Below, piece by piece: positions 36,906 through 45,006 of a stretch of 64,000 nucleotides of DNA. Position 1 is the first letter of the stretch; every line of letters starts with the position of its first letter. The position numbers were made by a program, and so were the translations under genes. Below the pieces are notes generated by a model, which searched no databases, was not told where the DNA came from, and saw only the letters and a list, made by a program, of their open reading frames with translations. Origin of the DNA: an uncultured Alistipes sp. (lineage in GTDB: Bacteria > Bacteroidota > Bacteroidia > Bacteroidales > Rikenellaceae); assembly GCA_900550925.1 (NCBI GenBank), contig URTU01000002.1, forward strand, positions 18,972-82,971, given 5' to 3'.

Positions 36906-37372
36906 AACTCAACTCCGTATACGTTCCCTTTCTGCGCCAGATATAGCGAATCGGCATCCACGGCTGCCAATACAAACCCGGCTATGCTGTCCCCAAGTTC
37001 TACTTCATACTGTTGCCCGTCCAGCAACATGATATAGAGCACCAGCGTCCCGGTCCTTACCGTACCGTAGTGCTCCGCCGCCAAAGGCTTCCGGTCACTC
37101 CTCTTCGCAGTCATGTCAGCACGGACCGGCGACCGTTTTAATCCCGCTTCGACAATCTCGCGACTCCCTGTTCCGCCATCCTTCAAGAATGGATCAGGAT
37201 AATCGGCCATTAATGTATCGACACACCGCCCCGAAAACCCCTTGTCAAACGACGATTCTGTCATAACAGCAATGGTCTCTGGTCTCCTGGATACGAGAAG
37301 TTTCCAAGCGATAACGCCCCATACGACCACGGCAGCTCCAAGAAGCACATATGTCATACCGCTCTTCTTCAT
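36896..37372 (-). CDS. Inner-membrane T2SS protein, GspC/PilP-like
   Basis: 158 aa with one N-terminal membrane helix (about 7-27) and a periplasmic remainder: a low-complexity linker (about 30-100), then a short beta domain LVLYIMLLDGQQYEVELGD ... LAAVDADSLYLAQKGNVYGVEL. This layout (anchor, linker, small homology-region-like barrel) is that of GspC or PilP, which link the inner platform to the secretin. No PDZ domain. It overlaps both neighbours. Sequence similarity is weak, so the assignment leans on context. Confidence 0.6.
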   Translation of the reverse strand: MKKSGMTYVLLGAAVVVWGVIAWKLLVSRRPETIAVMTESSFDKGFSGRCVDTLMADYPDPFLKDGGTGSREIVEAGLKRSPVRADMTAKRSDRKPLAAEHYGTVRTGTLVLYIMLLDGQQYEVELGDSIAGFVLAAVDADSLYLAQKGNVYGVELCR

Positions 37373-37734
37373 CTGACCTGCAATCTTCGAATCTCTCCCT
37401 CCGACCTATATGCCGTATTGAACGACGCTACGCTCCATTCATAATCCCCCGTATCAAGGACGAACCCGCACACCATATCGCCCGACAACGAATCGGTAAC
37501 GATTACCGTATCTTTTACGATGCGTTCGGCCCGATCGAAGGATGGAGCAACCACCCTCAGCAGATAACCGTCCGCATACTCCATCTGTCGCCACGCAAAT
37601 TCCACTTCACCGACCGGGACTACAGCCCCGTCCACCGGTGCTATAATCTCCAGTTTTTTAGAGTTTATATCCATTTCAAAGATACCACACCCGGCAAGCG
37701 CCAGGACTACAAGTACAGTCGCAATACGTCTCAT
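37369..37734 (-). CDS. Small lipoprotein with Ig/FN3-like fold in the T2SS operon
   Basis: 121 aa. The lipobox is LALAGC (Cys16) after MRRIATVLVVLALAG. The mature part reads as one beta-sandwich: KLEIIAPVDGAVVPVGEVEFAWRQ ... YLLRVVAP ... DYEWSVASFNTAY, in the style of fibronectin type III domains. Its place between the C-like and M-like genes suggests an accessory or pilotin-type role for the secretin, but pilotins known in Proteobacteria (GspS, helical) are not of this fold. Four-base overlap with the next gene. Confidence 0.6.
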   Translation of the reverse strand: MRRIATVLVVLALAGCGIFEMDINSKKLEIIAPVDGAVVPVGEVEFAWRQMEYADGYLLRVVAPSFDRAERIVKDTVIVTDSLSGDMVCGFVLDTGDYEWSVASFNTAYRSEGEIRRLQVR

Positions 37735-38237
37735 TAATCATCTCCTTTTACAAGTTGTTCGACATAAACCGTGAGCGTCAAACGTTCAGCGCGGGCTGCC
37801 CGATCTTGCACAACTCTCCATACTGCCGAACGCACGACACACTCTGAAAAAGACGTTTCAATATGATGAAGCGTCAGCAACATGTCATGGAAATCTCCTG
37901 TCAAGATCAATTCGGCCGTATGCAACGATAATGGACCGTTCTGTCCCGTAACGACAGGCGTATAGCCCGAAACATGCACTCCACCACCATCCAAATAATC
38001 GCACAGGCTGTCGAGAATAACTCCGGAAAGTATCAAGTCTTGCTCTCCGCATCGATATGGTTCCGCAAAACGCTGTCCGACCGAATCGGTCGACACCTCC
38101 AGTTCTCTATGCAGATGCCGGCACTCAAATACAGTCCGTACCGTATTGCCTACGGCATAACGCCATACCACAATCGGCAACATGACAAAAAGCCCGATCA
38201 CCATCAAGCCTCCGCGATATTTATAGCCAACATTCAT
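37734..38237 (-). CDS. Inner-membrane T2SS protein, GspM/PilO-like
   Basis: 167 aa with a short cytoplasmic N-terminus, one membrane helix (about 10-29) and a periplasmic alpha/beta domain (YDYL-type strand pattern in GVHVSGYTPVVTGQNGPLSLHTAELILTGDFHDMLLTLHHIE). The motif of a strand followed by DFHDMLLTLHHIE matches the ferredoxin-like fold of PilO/GspM. It is directly downstream of the PilN/GspL-like gene with a 4-bp overlap, as in many T2SS and type IV pilus operons. Confidence 0.65.
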   Translation of the reverse strand: MNVGYKYRGGLMVIGLFVMLPIVVWRYAVGNTVRTVFECRHLHRELEVSTDSVGQRFAEPYRCGEQDLILSGVILDSLCDYLDGGGVHVSGYTPVVTGQNGPLSLHTAELILTGDFHDMLLTLHHIETSFSECVVRSAVWRVVQDRAARAERLTLTVYVEQLVKGDD

Positions 38238-39157
38238 AACTTCAGATCTATCTGAAAGGTTACTGAATTGCCGTCCCTACGGCGCTCGATGGAAGAGAGC
38301 CGAACCGTATGAAAAACCTCATCCTCGGATAATGCTGCCACGAAGGTTGACACGGCTGCTGATGTTGAAGCCTCACCGGTAACCACTACCGCATTTTCAT
38401 TGCATTTCAGTTTTTTCCCGGTCTCAAGTCTGCCGGTAAGCGGATCCACCTCGACAGAACTCAACCTTATCTTCTCGGGAACAACGGCCGCGATATGATC
38501 GCAAACAACTGCCAGAGACACTTTCGGACGATTGGCAAAAGCACGCAACATCGCTCGCTGGCTCTCATTCTCGGCCAGGCGACGCTGTTCATACTCATCC
38601 CGCACAGCCACTTGACTGCGCAACTGCTCCCTTTGGACATTCAATCTGGACGACATGACTGCATTGACAGCCAAAACAATCAGAACCAGAACCAGAACAG
38701 GCATATAGACCCGTCTAAAGAATGCCTGCAGCACCGCCGAACTCTCGGTCGTAGGCTTCAGCAGATCCACCCATCGGAACGAGTTTCTCAACTCTGCAGT
38801 CATTCCATCGGCCATAACCGGAATCTCCGTAGCCGTATCCATACAAAACCAACCGACAGGAATAATATTTCTCTCCTTGAGGTCGGCGGCAAGCCTCAAT
38901 AATCTGTCCCGCCGCACAAACGACACCCGTTCCCCCATACGGCTGCTGAGAAATGTCGCATTGTCGGCAACGACTCGGCGTGCAACTTCACTCTCATACG
39001 GTTTGGAAACAACGCCTCGTCCGCATACCACAACAATCACAACAGATCGGGAAGCCTGCGCCAGATCGGCGCGGCCACGCTGCCGGAAAACCGAAAGTGT
39101 ATAATCTCCCGAAGCATCGTATTCGGCTGAAACAAACAATATGGGAACAAGATACAT
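38234..39157 (-). CDS. Inner-membrane T2SS protein, GspL/PilN-like
   Basis: 307 aa. A cytoplasmic N-terminal domain (about 1-145) precedes a membrane helix (about 153-170, VYMPVLVLVLIVLAVNAVMS), a heptad-like segment (about 172-215) and a periplasmic ferredoxin-like domain with CDHIAAVVPEKIRLSSVEVD and VVVTGEASTSAAVSTFVAAL. This is the layout of PilN/GspL, the link between the ATPase and the outer parts. The cytoplasmic domain is shorter than in typical GspL, and no actin-like PilM gene is present nearby. Confidence 0.65.
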   Translation of the reverse strand: MYLVPILFVSAEYDASGDYTLSVFRQRGRADLAQASRSVVIVVVCGRGVVSKPYESEVARRVVADNATFLSSRMGERVSFVRRDRLLRLAADLKERNIIPVGWFCMDTATEIPVMADGMTAELRNSFRWVDLLKPTTESSAVLQAFFRRVYMPVLVLVLIVLAVNAVMSSRLNVQREQLRSQVAVRDEYEQRRLAENESQRAMLRAFANRPKVSLAVVCDHIAAVVPEKIRLSSVEVDPLTGRLETGKKLKCNENAVVVTGEASTSAAVSTFVAALSEDEVFHTVRLSSIERRRDGNSVTFQIDLKL

Positions 39158-39233
39158 GACATTCTATGGTTTTTATTTACGACTATAGGCTTCCACCGTT
39201 CACACTATCTTTTTGTTTACTCGCCACAAAAAA

Positions 39234-41141
39234 TCACTCTATGACTGTAGGTTTGATGAAAACGTTGAGCGAACGTTCGACCTTGTTGCGTTTATCCTTG
39301 CCGAAAAGCCACTTGATAACCGGTATGCGCGCCAAAAACGGTATCCCCTGCGATGAACGCTCAAGGCTGTTCCGGTCAAGCCCCCCAAGAAGCACCATCT
39401 CCTCGTTCTGGACCTTTACGATAGACTTGAAACTGCGGGTCGCCGTGCCTGGTGGAGAGTCCTTCTCCGTACGGTCGGTGAATTCGGTCTGTTCAAACTC
39501 GATCTCCATGGTGATATGACCGTCCTGCGAAACATATGGCGTCACCTTGATCGACAGATTGGCATCAACCGATTTCCAGGTATATGACTCCGACTGGATT
39601 GGGTTTTGTGTACCGTAATAATTATTCTGCACCTCCTTGTAATATTGCGTCTCTCCGCTTGTCAGAATCGCCTCATGCCCATTCAGGGTTGCAAGCTTCG
39701 GCGTGGATTGAAGCCGTATCGTTCCCCTCTCCTCAAGAGCCTTCAGGCTCAAATAAAAGTTCGGCGTAACGCGCCCCAGATTTACCGTCCCCTGAATACG
39801 CTGTAACAAACTGTTGACGGCAGCTGCATTGAAGGTCATATCTATGCCGCCACCCAATGTGCCTGATGTCGTTGCAGGAGACGTACCCACTCCTCCGCCG
39901 ATTCCAATTTCATGAATATCGTTACGTTGCACCTCCGCTATGATGATCTCCATAGTGATTAACGGAACCGGCTTGTCGATTGACCGCAAAAACGCTTCGA
40001 CACGGGCTACATCCCGACGATCTCCTCCAAGAATCAAAGCATTCTGATCCGGAAAGTTCTTGACCTCTATTCCCTCCCTCAAAACAGCCGGAATCAGATC
40101 CTCAACCTTCGATACCGAACGATAAACCAACTCGACAACCGTAGCCGATGCAAGACGGTCACTCTGGGCAGAACCGAATACCCAGATGCCACGCTCAGAA
40201 TAGAACGAATAGGCAGACCCCTTCAGCAAGACTGAAAGCAAGGTCTCGAAATCGGTATCATCAACCCAGATACCAGCCGTAAGCGATATCGGCGTTCTGA
40301 AGTAATAGTTCAGTTTCAGCTGTTCGCACAAATCAAGAATAATATCCTGCACATTACCTCGTACTATATGTGCCGTTATGCGGCCGAGCGAATCCACATG
40401 AAGTTCATTCTCGCCGAACTGTCGTCGTCGCGCATAGCTCTGAACGGCAGAGCCTCCTTCTCCTGTTTCGGAATATATGCTCCACACGTCATCGACATCC
40501 CTTTCTACCGCAAGCGCATTGACCTCGCCCAATGTCCGCAACGCCGCCCCCAAAGGCATATGCCGGACATAGCCCGAAACGCGGCGATCGTACAACACTT
40601 CCGGCAGAATTATATTGCGATTGGTCAATGTGGAGACCTTTTTGACCACATCAATCAACCTGTCGCCCCGCAGATCGAATGAGATGGTCGTATCGTTAGG
40701 GGCAAAAACTATGTCCGGATCGGGAAGCGGCGCAGCAGGAACCGCCGCCGGAAATATCGAAACAATATTCCCGACGACTTCTACGTCAAGACGGTATTCA
40801 CGGCACAGGAACCTTAACAGGTCGACGACCTGTGTCCGTGTAAAGTTGCATGACACGGGAGTCTGTGCGACACTTCTCACGCTCAGATTAACTCCGCTTG
40901 CACGCGCCACATTGCGCAACAACTCGCTCAACGGCAATCGGCCGGATGTAATATCCACCTCCCGAAGAAGAGTCGAATCACGTTCACTCAGTGCCAAAAG
41001 TTTGCGATCTATTTCGGCAAAAAGCAGCGAATCTGCCGCGACAGGCACCGTCCGCGATTCTGTGACAACGGCGGTTTGCTGTGCTGCGACATCCCCAATC
41101 GCAATGAGGCAATACATTATTATGACCGACAGCAGTCTCAT
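39234..41141 (-). CDS. gspD: T2SS secretin (GspD/PilQ family)
   Basis: Outer-membrane pore. 635 aa with a signal peptide (MRLLSVIIMYCLIAIGDVAA). Two N-terminal STN-type domains (about 55-120 and about 150-220), a possible further N-domain about 225-350, and the secretin core (about 390-635) with VPLITMEIIIAEVQRNDIHE, GTIRLQSTPKLATLNGHEA, VDANLSIKVTPYVSQDG and the closing GLDRNSLERSS and GIPFLARIPVIKWLFG motifs. It is separated from the L-like gene by 76 bp and from gspE by 4 bp. No C-terminal S-domain is evident. Confidence 0.92.
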   Translation of the reverse strand: MRLLSVIIMYCLIAIGDVAAQQTAVVTESRTVPVAADSLLFAEIDRKLLALSERDSTLLREVDITSGRLPLSELLRNVARASGVNLSVRSVAQTPVSCNFTRTQVVDLLRFLCREYRLDVEVVGNIVSIFPAAVPAAPLPDPDIVFAPNDTTISFDLRGDRLIDVVKKVSTLTNRNIILPEVLYDRRVSGYVRHMPLGAALRTLGEVNALAVERDVDDVWSIYSETGEGGSAVQSYARRRQFGENELHVDSLGRITAHIVRGNVQDIILDLCEQLKLNYYFRTPISLTAGIWVDDTDFETLLSVLLKGSAYSFYSERGIWVFGSAQSDRLASATVVELVYRSVSKVEDLIPAVLREGIEVKNFPDQNALILGGDRRDVARVEAFLRSIDKPVPLITMEIIIAEVQRNDIHEIGIGGGVGTSPATTSGTLGGGIDMTFNAAAVNSLLQRIQGTVNLGRVTPNFYLSLKALEERGTIRLQSTPKLATLNGHEAILTSGETQYYKEVQNNYYGTQNPIQSESYTWKSVDANLSIKVTPYVSQDGHITMEIEFEQTEFTDRTEKDSPPGTATRSFKSIVKVQNEEMVLLGGLDRNSLERSSQGIPFLARIPVIKWLFGKDKRNKVERSLNVFIKPTVIE

Positions 41142-41145
41142 GGTT

Positions 41146-42567
41146 TCAACAATTTAACAGTGGGATTAATTCATCCATCGATGTCTCACCGCGTAAAAAC
41201 ATCTCCATACCCGCTTCACGCAGTGATGTAATTCCTCGCTCCGCAAGCATCGCGGATATATCGGTACGATTGCTGCGGGCTGCCGCACACAGGGCTTCAT
41301 CCATCGGTATCACCTCATAAATAGCCCGACGACCGGAAAAACCCGTATAGTAACAATGTTCGCAGCCGACAGCCTCAAAGTAGCGTTCGACACGGGACAA
41401 GCACAACATGCGTTTCACCTCATCGGTTGCCGCAACGGCCCGTTTGCAGTGCGGACAAAGAAGTCGCACCAGTCGCTGGGCGACCGTCATGACCAACGTA
41501 TCGGCAACCAGATATGGATGTACACCCATATCCGCAAGCCTGGCAACTGCTCCCCATGCCGTATTGGTATGAATGGTGGAGAACAACAGATGTCCTGTCA
41601 AGGCTGACCTCACGGCCATCTGCGCCGTATCTCCATCACGCACCTCTCCAAGCATTATGATATCCGGATCCTGTCGTAGGAATGTCCGCAAGGCACTGCC
41701 GAAGGTTAGACCGATCTCCTCCTTCAACTGTACCTGATTAACCCCTTCAAGAGTATATTCGACCGGATCCTCAATTGTCAATATGTTATCCGTGGAGAGA
41801 TTCAACCGACGCAGGGTGGCATAAAGAGTCGTACTCTTGCCCGATCCCGTCGGCCCGCATATCAGGACCATCCCGAATGGCCGGCGGATAGCTCGACTGT
41901 AATCCTCGAGCTGTCGCTCCGTAAAGCCCAGGTTACGCAGCTCCAACAGTTCGGACTGACGCGTCAAAAGTCGCATTACCACCTTTTCACCGTAGATCGT
42001 CGGCAGAACCGATACACGAACATCAAACCGCACCCCGTCACGATCATACCCGATACGGCCATCCTGAGGCAATCGTTTTTCCGAAATGTCGAGATTGGAC
42101 AGTATCTTGATCTGATTGATCAGAGGCACATACTGATGTTTGTCAACAACATATCGTTCGGTCAGTTTGCCATCGATCCGCAGCCTTATACGACACCGCT
42201 CTTCATAACACTCTATATGTATGTCGCTCGCATAATCACGCAGAGCCTCCCCAATCAAGGAATAGAGAAAGCCCTGTCCCATACCTATATCGGTCAGCCT
42301 GCCGGCCGTCGATACAGTTTCTCCGCCCGACCTGTAATACTGCAACAACATCCGTTGAAGGAGATCTTCCGAAACTCCCTTGATCGAAACATGCCAGCCA
42401 TACAGCACCTCCAGTTCTTCAACTGTTTCGGTGTAGTCCTTCGCTTCGCTGCCATAGAAATATATCCGATCACCGTCACGCCGGTATGGAATCAGACGAT
42501 AGGCGACGGCATCGGCAGCTGTCAGCAGTTGCAGTATCTCGGCCGGTATATGTTCCTGACGGTTCAT
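41146..42567 (-). CDS. gspE: T2SS assembly ATPase GspE
   Basis: Hexameric cytoplasmic ATPase powering pseudopilus assembly. 473 aa from MNRQEHIPAEILQLL at 42567; the longer open frame is rejected because it would run well into the peptidase gene. Walker A GPTGSGKST (238-246), Asp-box near 265, Walker B DIIMLGE (302-308), and His-box GHLLFSTIHTN. The zinc motif has CPHC (371-374) and CEHC (402-405), typical of T2SS GspE. The N1E domain is short. The start overlaps the prepilin peptidase stop (ATGA). Confidence 0.95.
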   Translation of the reverse strand: MNRQEHIPAEILQLLTAADAVAYRLIPYRRDGDRIYFYGSEAKDYTETVEELEVLYGWHVSIKGVSEDLLQRMLLQYYRSGGETVSTAGRLTDIGMGQGFLYSLIGEALRDYASDIHIECYEERCRIRLRIDGKLTERYVVDKHQYVPLINQIKILSNLDISEKRLPQDGRIGYDRDGVRFDVRVSVLPTIYGEKVVMRLLTRQSELLELRNLGFTERQLEDYSRAIRRPFGMVLICGPTGSGKSTTLYATLRRLNLSTDNILTIEDPVEYTLEGVNQVQLKEEIGLTFGSALRTFLRQDPDIIMLGEVRDGDTAQMAVRSALTGHLLFSTIHTNTAWGAVARLADMGVHPYLVADTLVMTVAQRLVRLLCPHCKRAVAATDEVKRMLCLSRVERYFEAVGCEHCYYTGFSGRRAIYEVIPMDEALCAAARSNRTDISAMLAERGITSLREAGMEMFLRGETSMDELIPLLNC

Positions 42568-43034
42568 TCGCAAAACACCCTTAACAGTGAGTATATGATG
42601 AATACGGCTCCAAGAAATGTGACAAACGGTATCGTTGAACGCCGTTTCCAGTTCAACCACCGATACCATACCAGAGAGATCAGCGAAGCAACAATAGCAA
42701 CCGATAAAAGTCGATTCGGAGCCAGCACCGGCGACATTGCCATCATATAACACCAGTCACCTGCCCCGAAGTTGTTTCCGAGAGGTCTCGCAGCGCCGTA
42801 ACGCACTTTCAAGTATAGCAGCAGAGACAACAGCAGCAAGCCTGTCAGAATAGCGCCTGCACACACGTTGTACAGCGCCTCTTGCCATGATTCGAGACAA
42901 GCGCAAACAAGAACCGAGGATACCCCGGCAGCAATCAACCACAAAATTGATACTCGTCGGCGTCGGAAATCCGAAATTACGACTGGCAATGACATTGCGG
43001 CAGGCACAAGCCGTATGATGTTCTCGCACCACAT
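42564..43034 (-). CDS. Prepilin peptidase (A24 family, peptidase domain only)
   Basis: 156 aa with four or five membrane helices. Both aspartates of the A24 family are visible: Asp22 in ISDFRRRRVSILWL and Asp93 in the GxGD motif FGAGDWCYMM (GAGD at 90-93). The N-terminal cytoplasmic cysteine and N-methyltransferase domain of the full GspO/PilD is missing, as in the small peptidases of archaea and some Bacteroidetes. It would cut the leaders of the G, I, J and K-like pseudopilins of this operon. Methylation would need another enzyme, or not occur. Confidence 0.85.
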   Translation of the reverse strand: MWCENIIRLVPAAMSLPVVISDFRRRRVSILWLIAAGVSSVLVCACLESWQEALYNVCAGAILTGLLLLSLLLYLKVRYGAARPLGNNFGAGDWCYMMAMSPVLAPNRLLSVAIVASLISLVWYRWLNWKRRSTIPFVTFLGAVFIIYSLLRVFCE

Positions 43035-43040
43035 AAGCGT

Positions 43041-43463
43041 TCAGTCCTTAACCGTTTCACGGAGATTCTTCTCTTCATCTATTTCCCAGACATTGTACAC
43101 TCCGTCTCCGTCGAAATCGACGACAGCCGTAGCCGTAGCCCTGAATCCATGTTCCGAGGCTTCAACTATTTCGATCAGATAATTCGCCGCACCGCCATCG
43201 GTAACCAGTTTCGACTGTTCGAAACCCAACTCTTCAAGCGATGACGAATAGCGGGAATAGGTATAAAAATTCGATCTCTGCAGAGTATGCAGATAGGTCA
43301 ACTGCTGCTGTGCCTCGGTAGCCTTTGCACGCGAAATCAAAGGCATCAGATTGGGCAGGGCGATCAGTACCAGGATTCCGATTATGACCAATACCACCAA
43401 TAGTTCCGACAGTGAAAAAGCGCGGAGACAGCAACGGTTCAAATTTCGTAAACAGGTTTGCAT
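43041..43463 (-). CDS. gspG: Major pseudopilin GspG
   Basis: 140 aa. Prepilin leader MQTCLRNLNRCCLRA|FSLSELLVVLVIIG: Phe16 at +1 and Glu20 at +5, but Ala15 rather than Gly at -1. The hydrophobic helix runs to about residue 45. An alpha-helix and a small beta domain follow, and near the C-terminus there is DFDGDGVYNVWEIDEEKN, an EF-hand-like calcium loop similar in spirit to the calcium site of GspG. First gene of the apparatus operon. Six bp before the peptidase gene. Confidence 0.88.
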   Translation of the reverse strand: MQTCLRNLNRCCLRAFSLSELLVVLVIIGILVLIALPNLMPLISRAKATEAQQQLTYLHTLQRSNFYTYSRYSSSLEELGFEQSKLVTDGGAANYLIEIVEASEHGFRATATAVVDFDGDGVYNVWEIDEEKNLRETVKD

Positions 43464-43484
43464 AAGGTTAGAAGTTCGTTTATA

Positions 43485-43612
43485 ACAAAGTTATGTGACT
43501 CCGATGCATTAAAGTGCATAAAAAACCGAAAATCCAATCTTACACAAAGAGGGGTAATGCACTGATTATCAATCAATACCGCCACAAGACATCTTATCAC
43601 AAGCTTGCATAA
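43485..43612. repeat. Control-region repeat, copy 1
   Basis: Diverged copy of about 53759-53890. Matching blocks include ATCCA..CTTACACA, GA(T)TATCA.T, and CTTATC.C, in the same order and similar spacing. It lies between gspG and the decayed regulator. Confidence 0.6.
43486..43493 (-). promoter_or_regulatory. -7 box before the T2SS operon
   Basis: On the minus strand TAACTTTG, 22 bp before the gspG ATG. No clear TTG at -33. The same region is repeated, with a TATCTTTG box, at 53767-53774 ahead of RHS module 2, which supports a real control site. Confidence 0.5.
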
Positions 43613-43669
43613 ACGCAAGGCTCTGCAAATCAGTTTTATATCCGACAGATGAAGCCGTTGAATATCTGT

Positions 43670-43869
43670 CATTCTATGGCTTAATCGAGCATCAGTCAAC
43701 CTGAATCTCAGATTACACACTTAAAATAAGTTATGATGCTGTACAGGAATACAGGATATCTGACACCACAATGAGACATATAGTCCACAAGAAGTACTCT
43801 CGGTATGTCGTCGACATCGCCATCTTCCAAAATGGTCCTGCTGCAAATCCAATTGCCGATAAAACATGA
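43670..43869 (+). pseudogene. Remnant of a regulator gene
   Basis: This stretch aligns with the 3' half of the intact gene at 54096-54659. It first matches around 54307-54350 (TCGAGC.TCAGTCAACC), then lacks about 150 bp including the HTH part, then matches the end (GTACAGGAATACAGGATATC to the stop) with many substitutions. There is no open frame that could encode the protein. The decay sits at the same position relative to the neighbouring lipoprotein as the intact copy does. Confidence 0.7.
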
Positions 43870-44070
43870 CAAAAAAATCGGTCGGAAGGAAAAATCCCTC
43901 CGACCGAAATCTGTTTCACCGATTTATCACACTACCGTTTTGGGGGTCGGCAACGCAGTTTGGGTGGATTAACAGGGTCATAATACCCTATATGGCGTGC
44001 ATAATTGGACAAGTCATGCGGACAAAACCAATATGTAGCTCCTTCATGGCCTACGCCAAACCATACAGAT
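43735..44070. repeat. Segmental duplication, copy 1
   Basis: Strongly similar to about 54525-54860. It covers the end of the regulator remnant, the terminator and the 3' third of the lipoprotein gene; stretches such as 43908-44010 are almost unchanged between the copies. Confidence 0.85.
43871..43907 (-). terminator. Terminator after the lipoprotein gene at 43932
   Basis: Read on minus, a 12-bp stem (43907-43896 with 43889-43878, one imperfect pair) with loop ATTTTT followed by seven T. Confidence 0.75.
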
Positions 44071-44543
44071 CCTACCCCAATGCTATCCAACCGGCCATAG
44101 CGATCCAAGACCAGCATCGTCTCCTTGCCCAACCTATAATCTGCGACAGTATCGTCCCACGTAAACAGTTTACCATCCTTCTCTATATAGCGGGCAAACA
44201 ACGGATAAAGTTTTGTCGTATCTACGAAATAATATTGGTCTGTATCTTTTTCCATAATAAAAAACTCTATCAATCCATCCTCATTAATATAATATGTCCC
44301 ATCATCGTCCATATACGGAACTACTTCAAACCAATCGCTGTTATCCCTCAATCTGCACGTGAGAAAATTATCCACTGCTATTTCGATGGCATCTTCCAAC
44401 GTGCCGGTTACAGCCTCATGACGCCGCAGAACACCACATCCGCCAAAAAAACCTCCACAAAAAAGAAAAAGCAAAAAAAACGCAAGTGCAGAGCTTTTCT
44501 TATTGATATTCAATTTCCCACATTTTGTGTCTCTTGATGTCAT
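43932..44543 (-). CDS. Island lipoprotein, paralogue of the one at 54722
   Basis: 203 aa. The signal part NKKSSALAFFLLFLFCGGFFGGC carries a lipobox-like end; the first Met is 44 bp inside the previous gene, and a TTG ten codons later is an alternative. The mature part has LEDAIEIAVDNFLTCRLRDN near its start and a highly conserved end (YWFCPHDLSNYARHIGYYDP). The 181-aa protein at 54722 is nearly identical in both ends and differs mostly around residues 75-110. I suspect an immunity-type or accessory lipoprotein of the RHS modules; no family is recognised. It may be the last gene of the operon starting at 53491. Confidence 0.7.
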   Translation of the reverse strand: MTSRDTKCGKLNINKKSSALAFFLLFLFCGGFFGGCGVLRRHEAVTGTLEDAIEIAVDNFLTCRLRDNSDWFEVVPYMDDDGTYYINEDGLIEFFIMEKDTDQYYFVDTTKLYPLFARYIEKDGKLFTWDDTVADYRLGKETMLVLDRYGRLDSIGVGSVWFGVGHEGATYWFCPHDLSNYARHIGYYDPVNPPKLRCRPPKR

Positions 44544-45006
44544 TTGTAATTCTATTTAAAAAATCAGATTTATATTTCCCTTGTTTCAAGCAATTTATAT
44601 CAACAGCATAATCTGCATTATGTGTTTTACGGTCAATCTCAATCATAAATCCAAACATATCTCCGTCTAATTCCATAGCACATCGCTGATAAAGCTCCTT
44701 TTCTATATCTTCAAGTGAAACCTCCGCATATTGTATTGTTTCATTGTCATTAATTATTTGTTTTCGCTCTATTTTTCCTTTCTGTAACCAGTAAATTTCA
44801 ACTCTATCTTCATCGTATGTCCAAACAACTGAAAAGTTTGCATAAGTAGAAGATAAATAAAAAGCATTTCCATTTTTTTGATAGAAATCATCTACTTGCT
44901 GTGCAGTTAAATCTTGATTTCGTTTGATAGCATATTGCATTGTTGAACAAGATACTAAAAAAGAAAAAACAAAGAATAAGACTATTATTGTATAACTCTT
45001 TCTCAT
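44500..45006 (-). CDS. Small lipoprotein of unknown function
   Basis: 168 aa starting MRKSYTIIVLFFVFSFLVSC; the lipobox is FLVSC (Cys20). The start ATG shares one base with the stop of the gene before it. The mature part begins STMQYAIKRNQDLTAQQVDD and has a beta-rich middle (FSVVWTYDEDRVEIYWLQKG). Very AT-rich. No recognised family. Its place in the array behind the metalloprotease RHS gene makes an immunity or cargo-related role plausible. Confidence 0.65.
   Translation of the reverse strand: MRKSYTIIVLFFVFSFLVSCSTMQYAIKRNQDLTAQQVDDFYQKNGNAFYLSSTYANFSVVWTYDEDRVEIYWLQKGKIERKQIINDNETIQYAEVSLEDIEKELYQRCAMELDGDMFGFMIEIDRKTHNADYAVDINCLKQGKYKSDFLNRITNDIKRHKMWEIEYQ

Noticed and set aside
43439..43720. 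93-codon frame on minus upstream of gspG
   Set aside because: It covers the control repeat and promoter box, shows no conserved features, and overlaps the gspG start.
43731..43919. 62-codon frame on minus
   Set aside because: It is antisense to the regulator remnant and terminator; not a gene.
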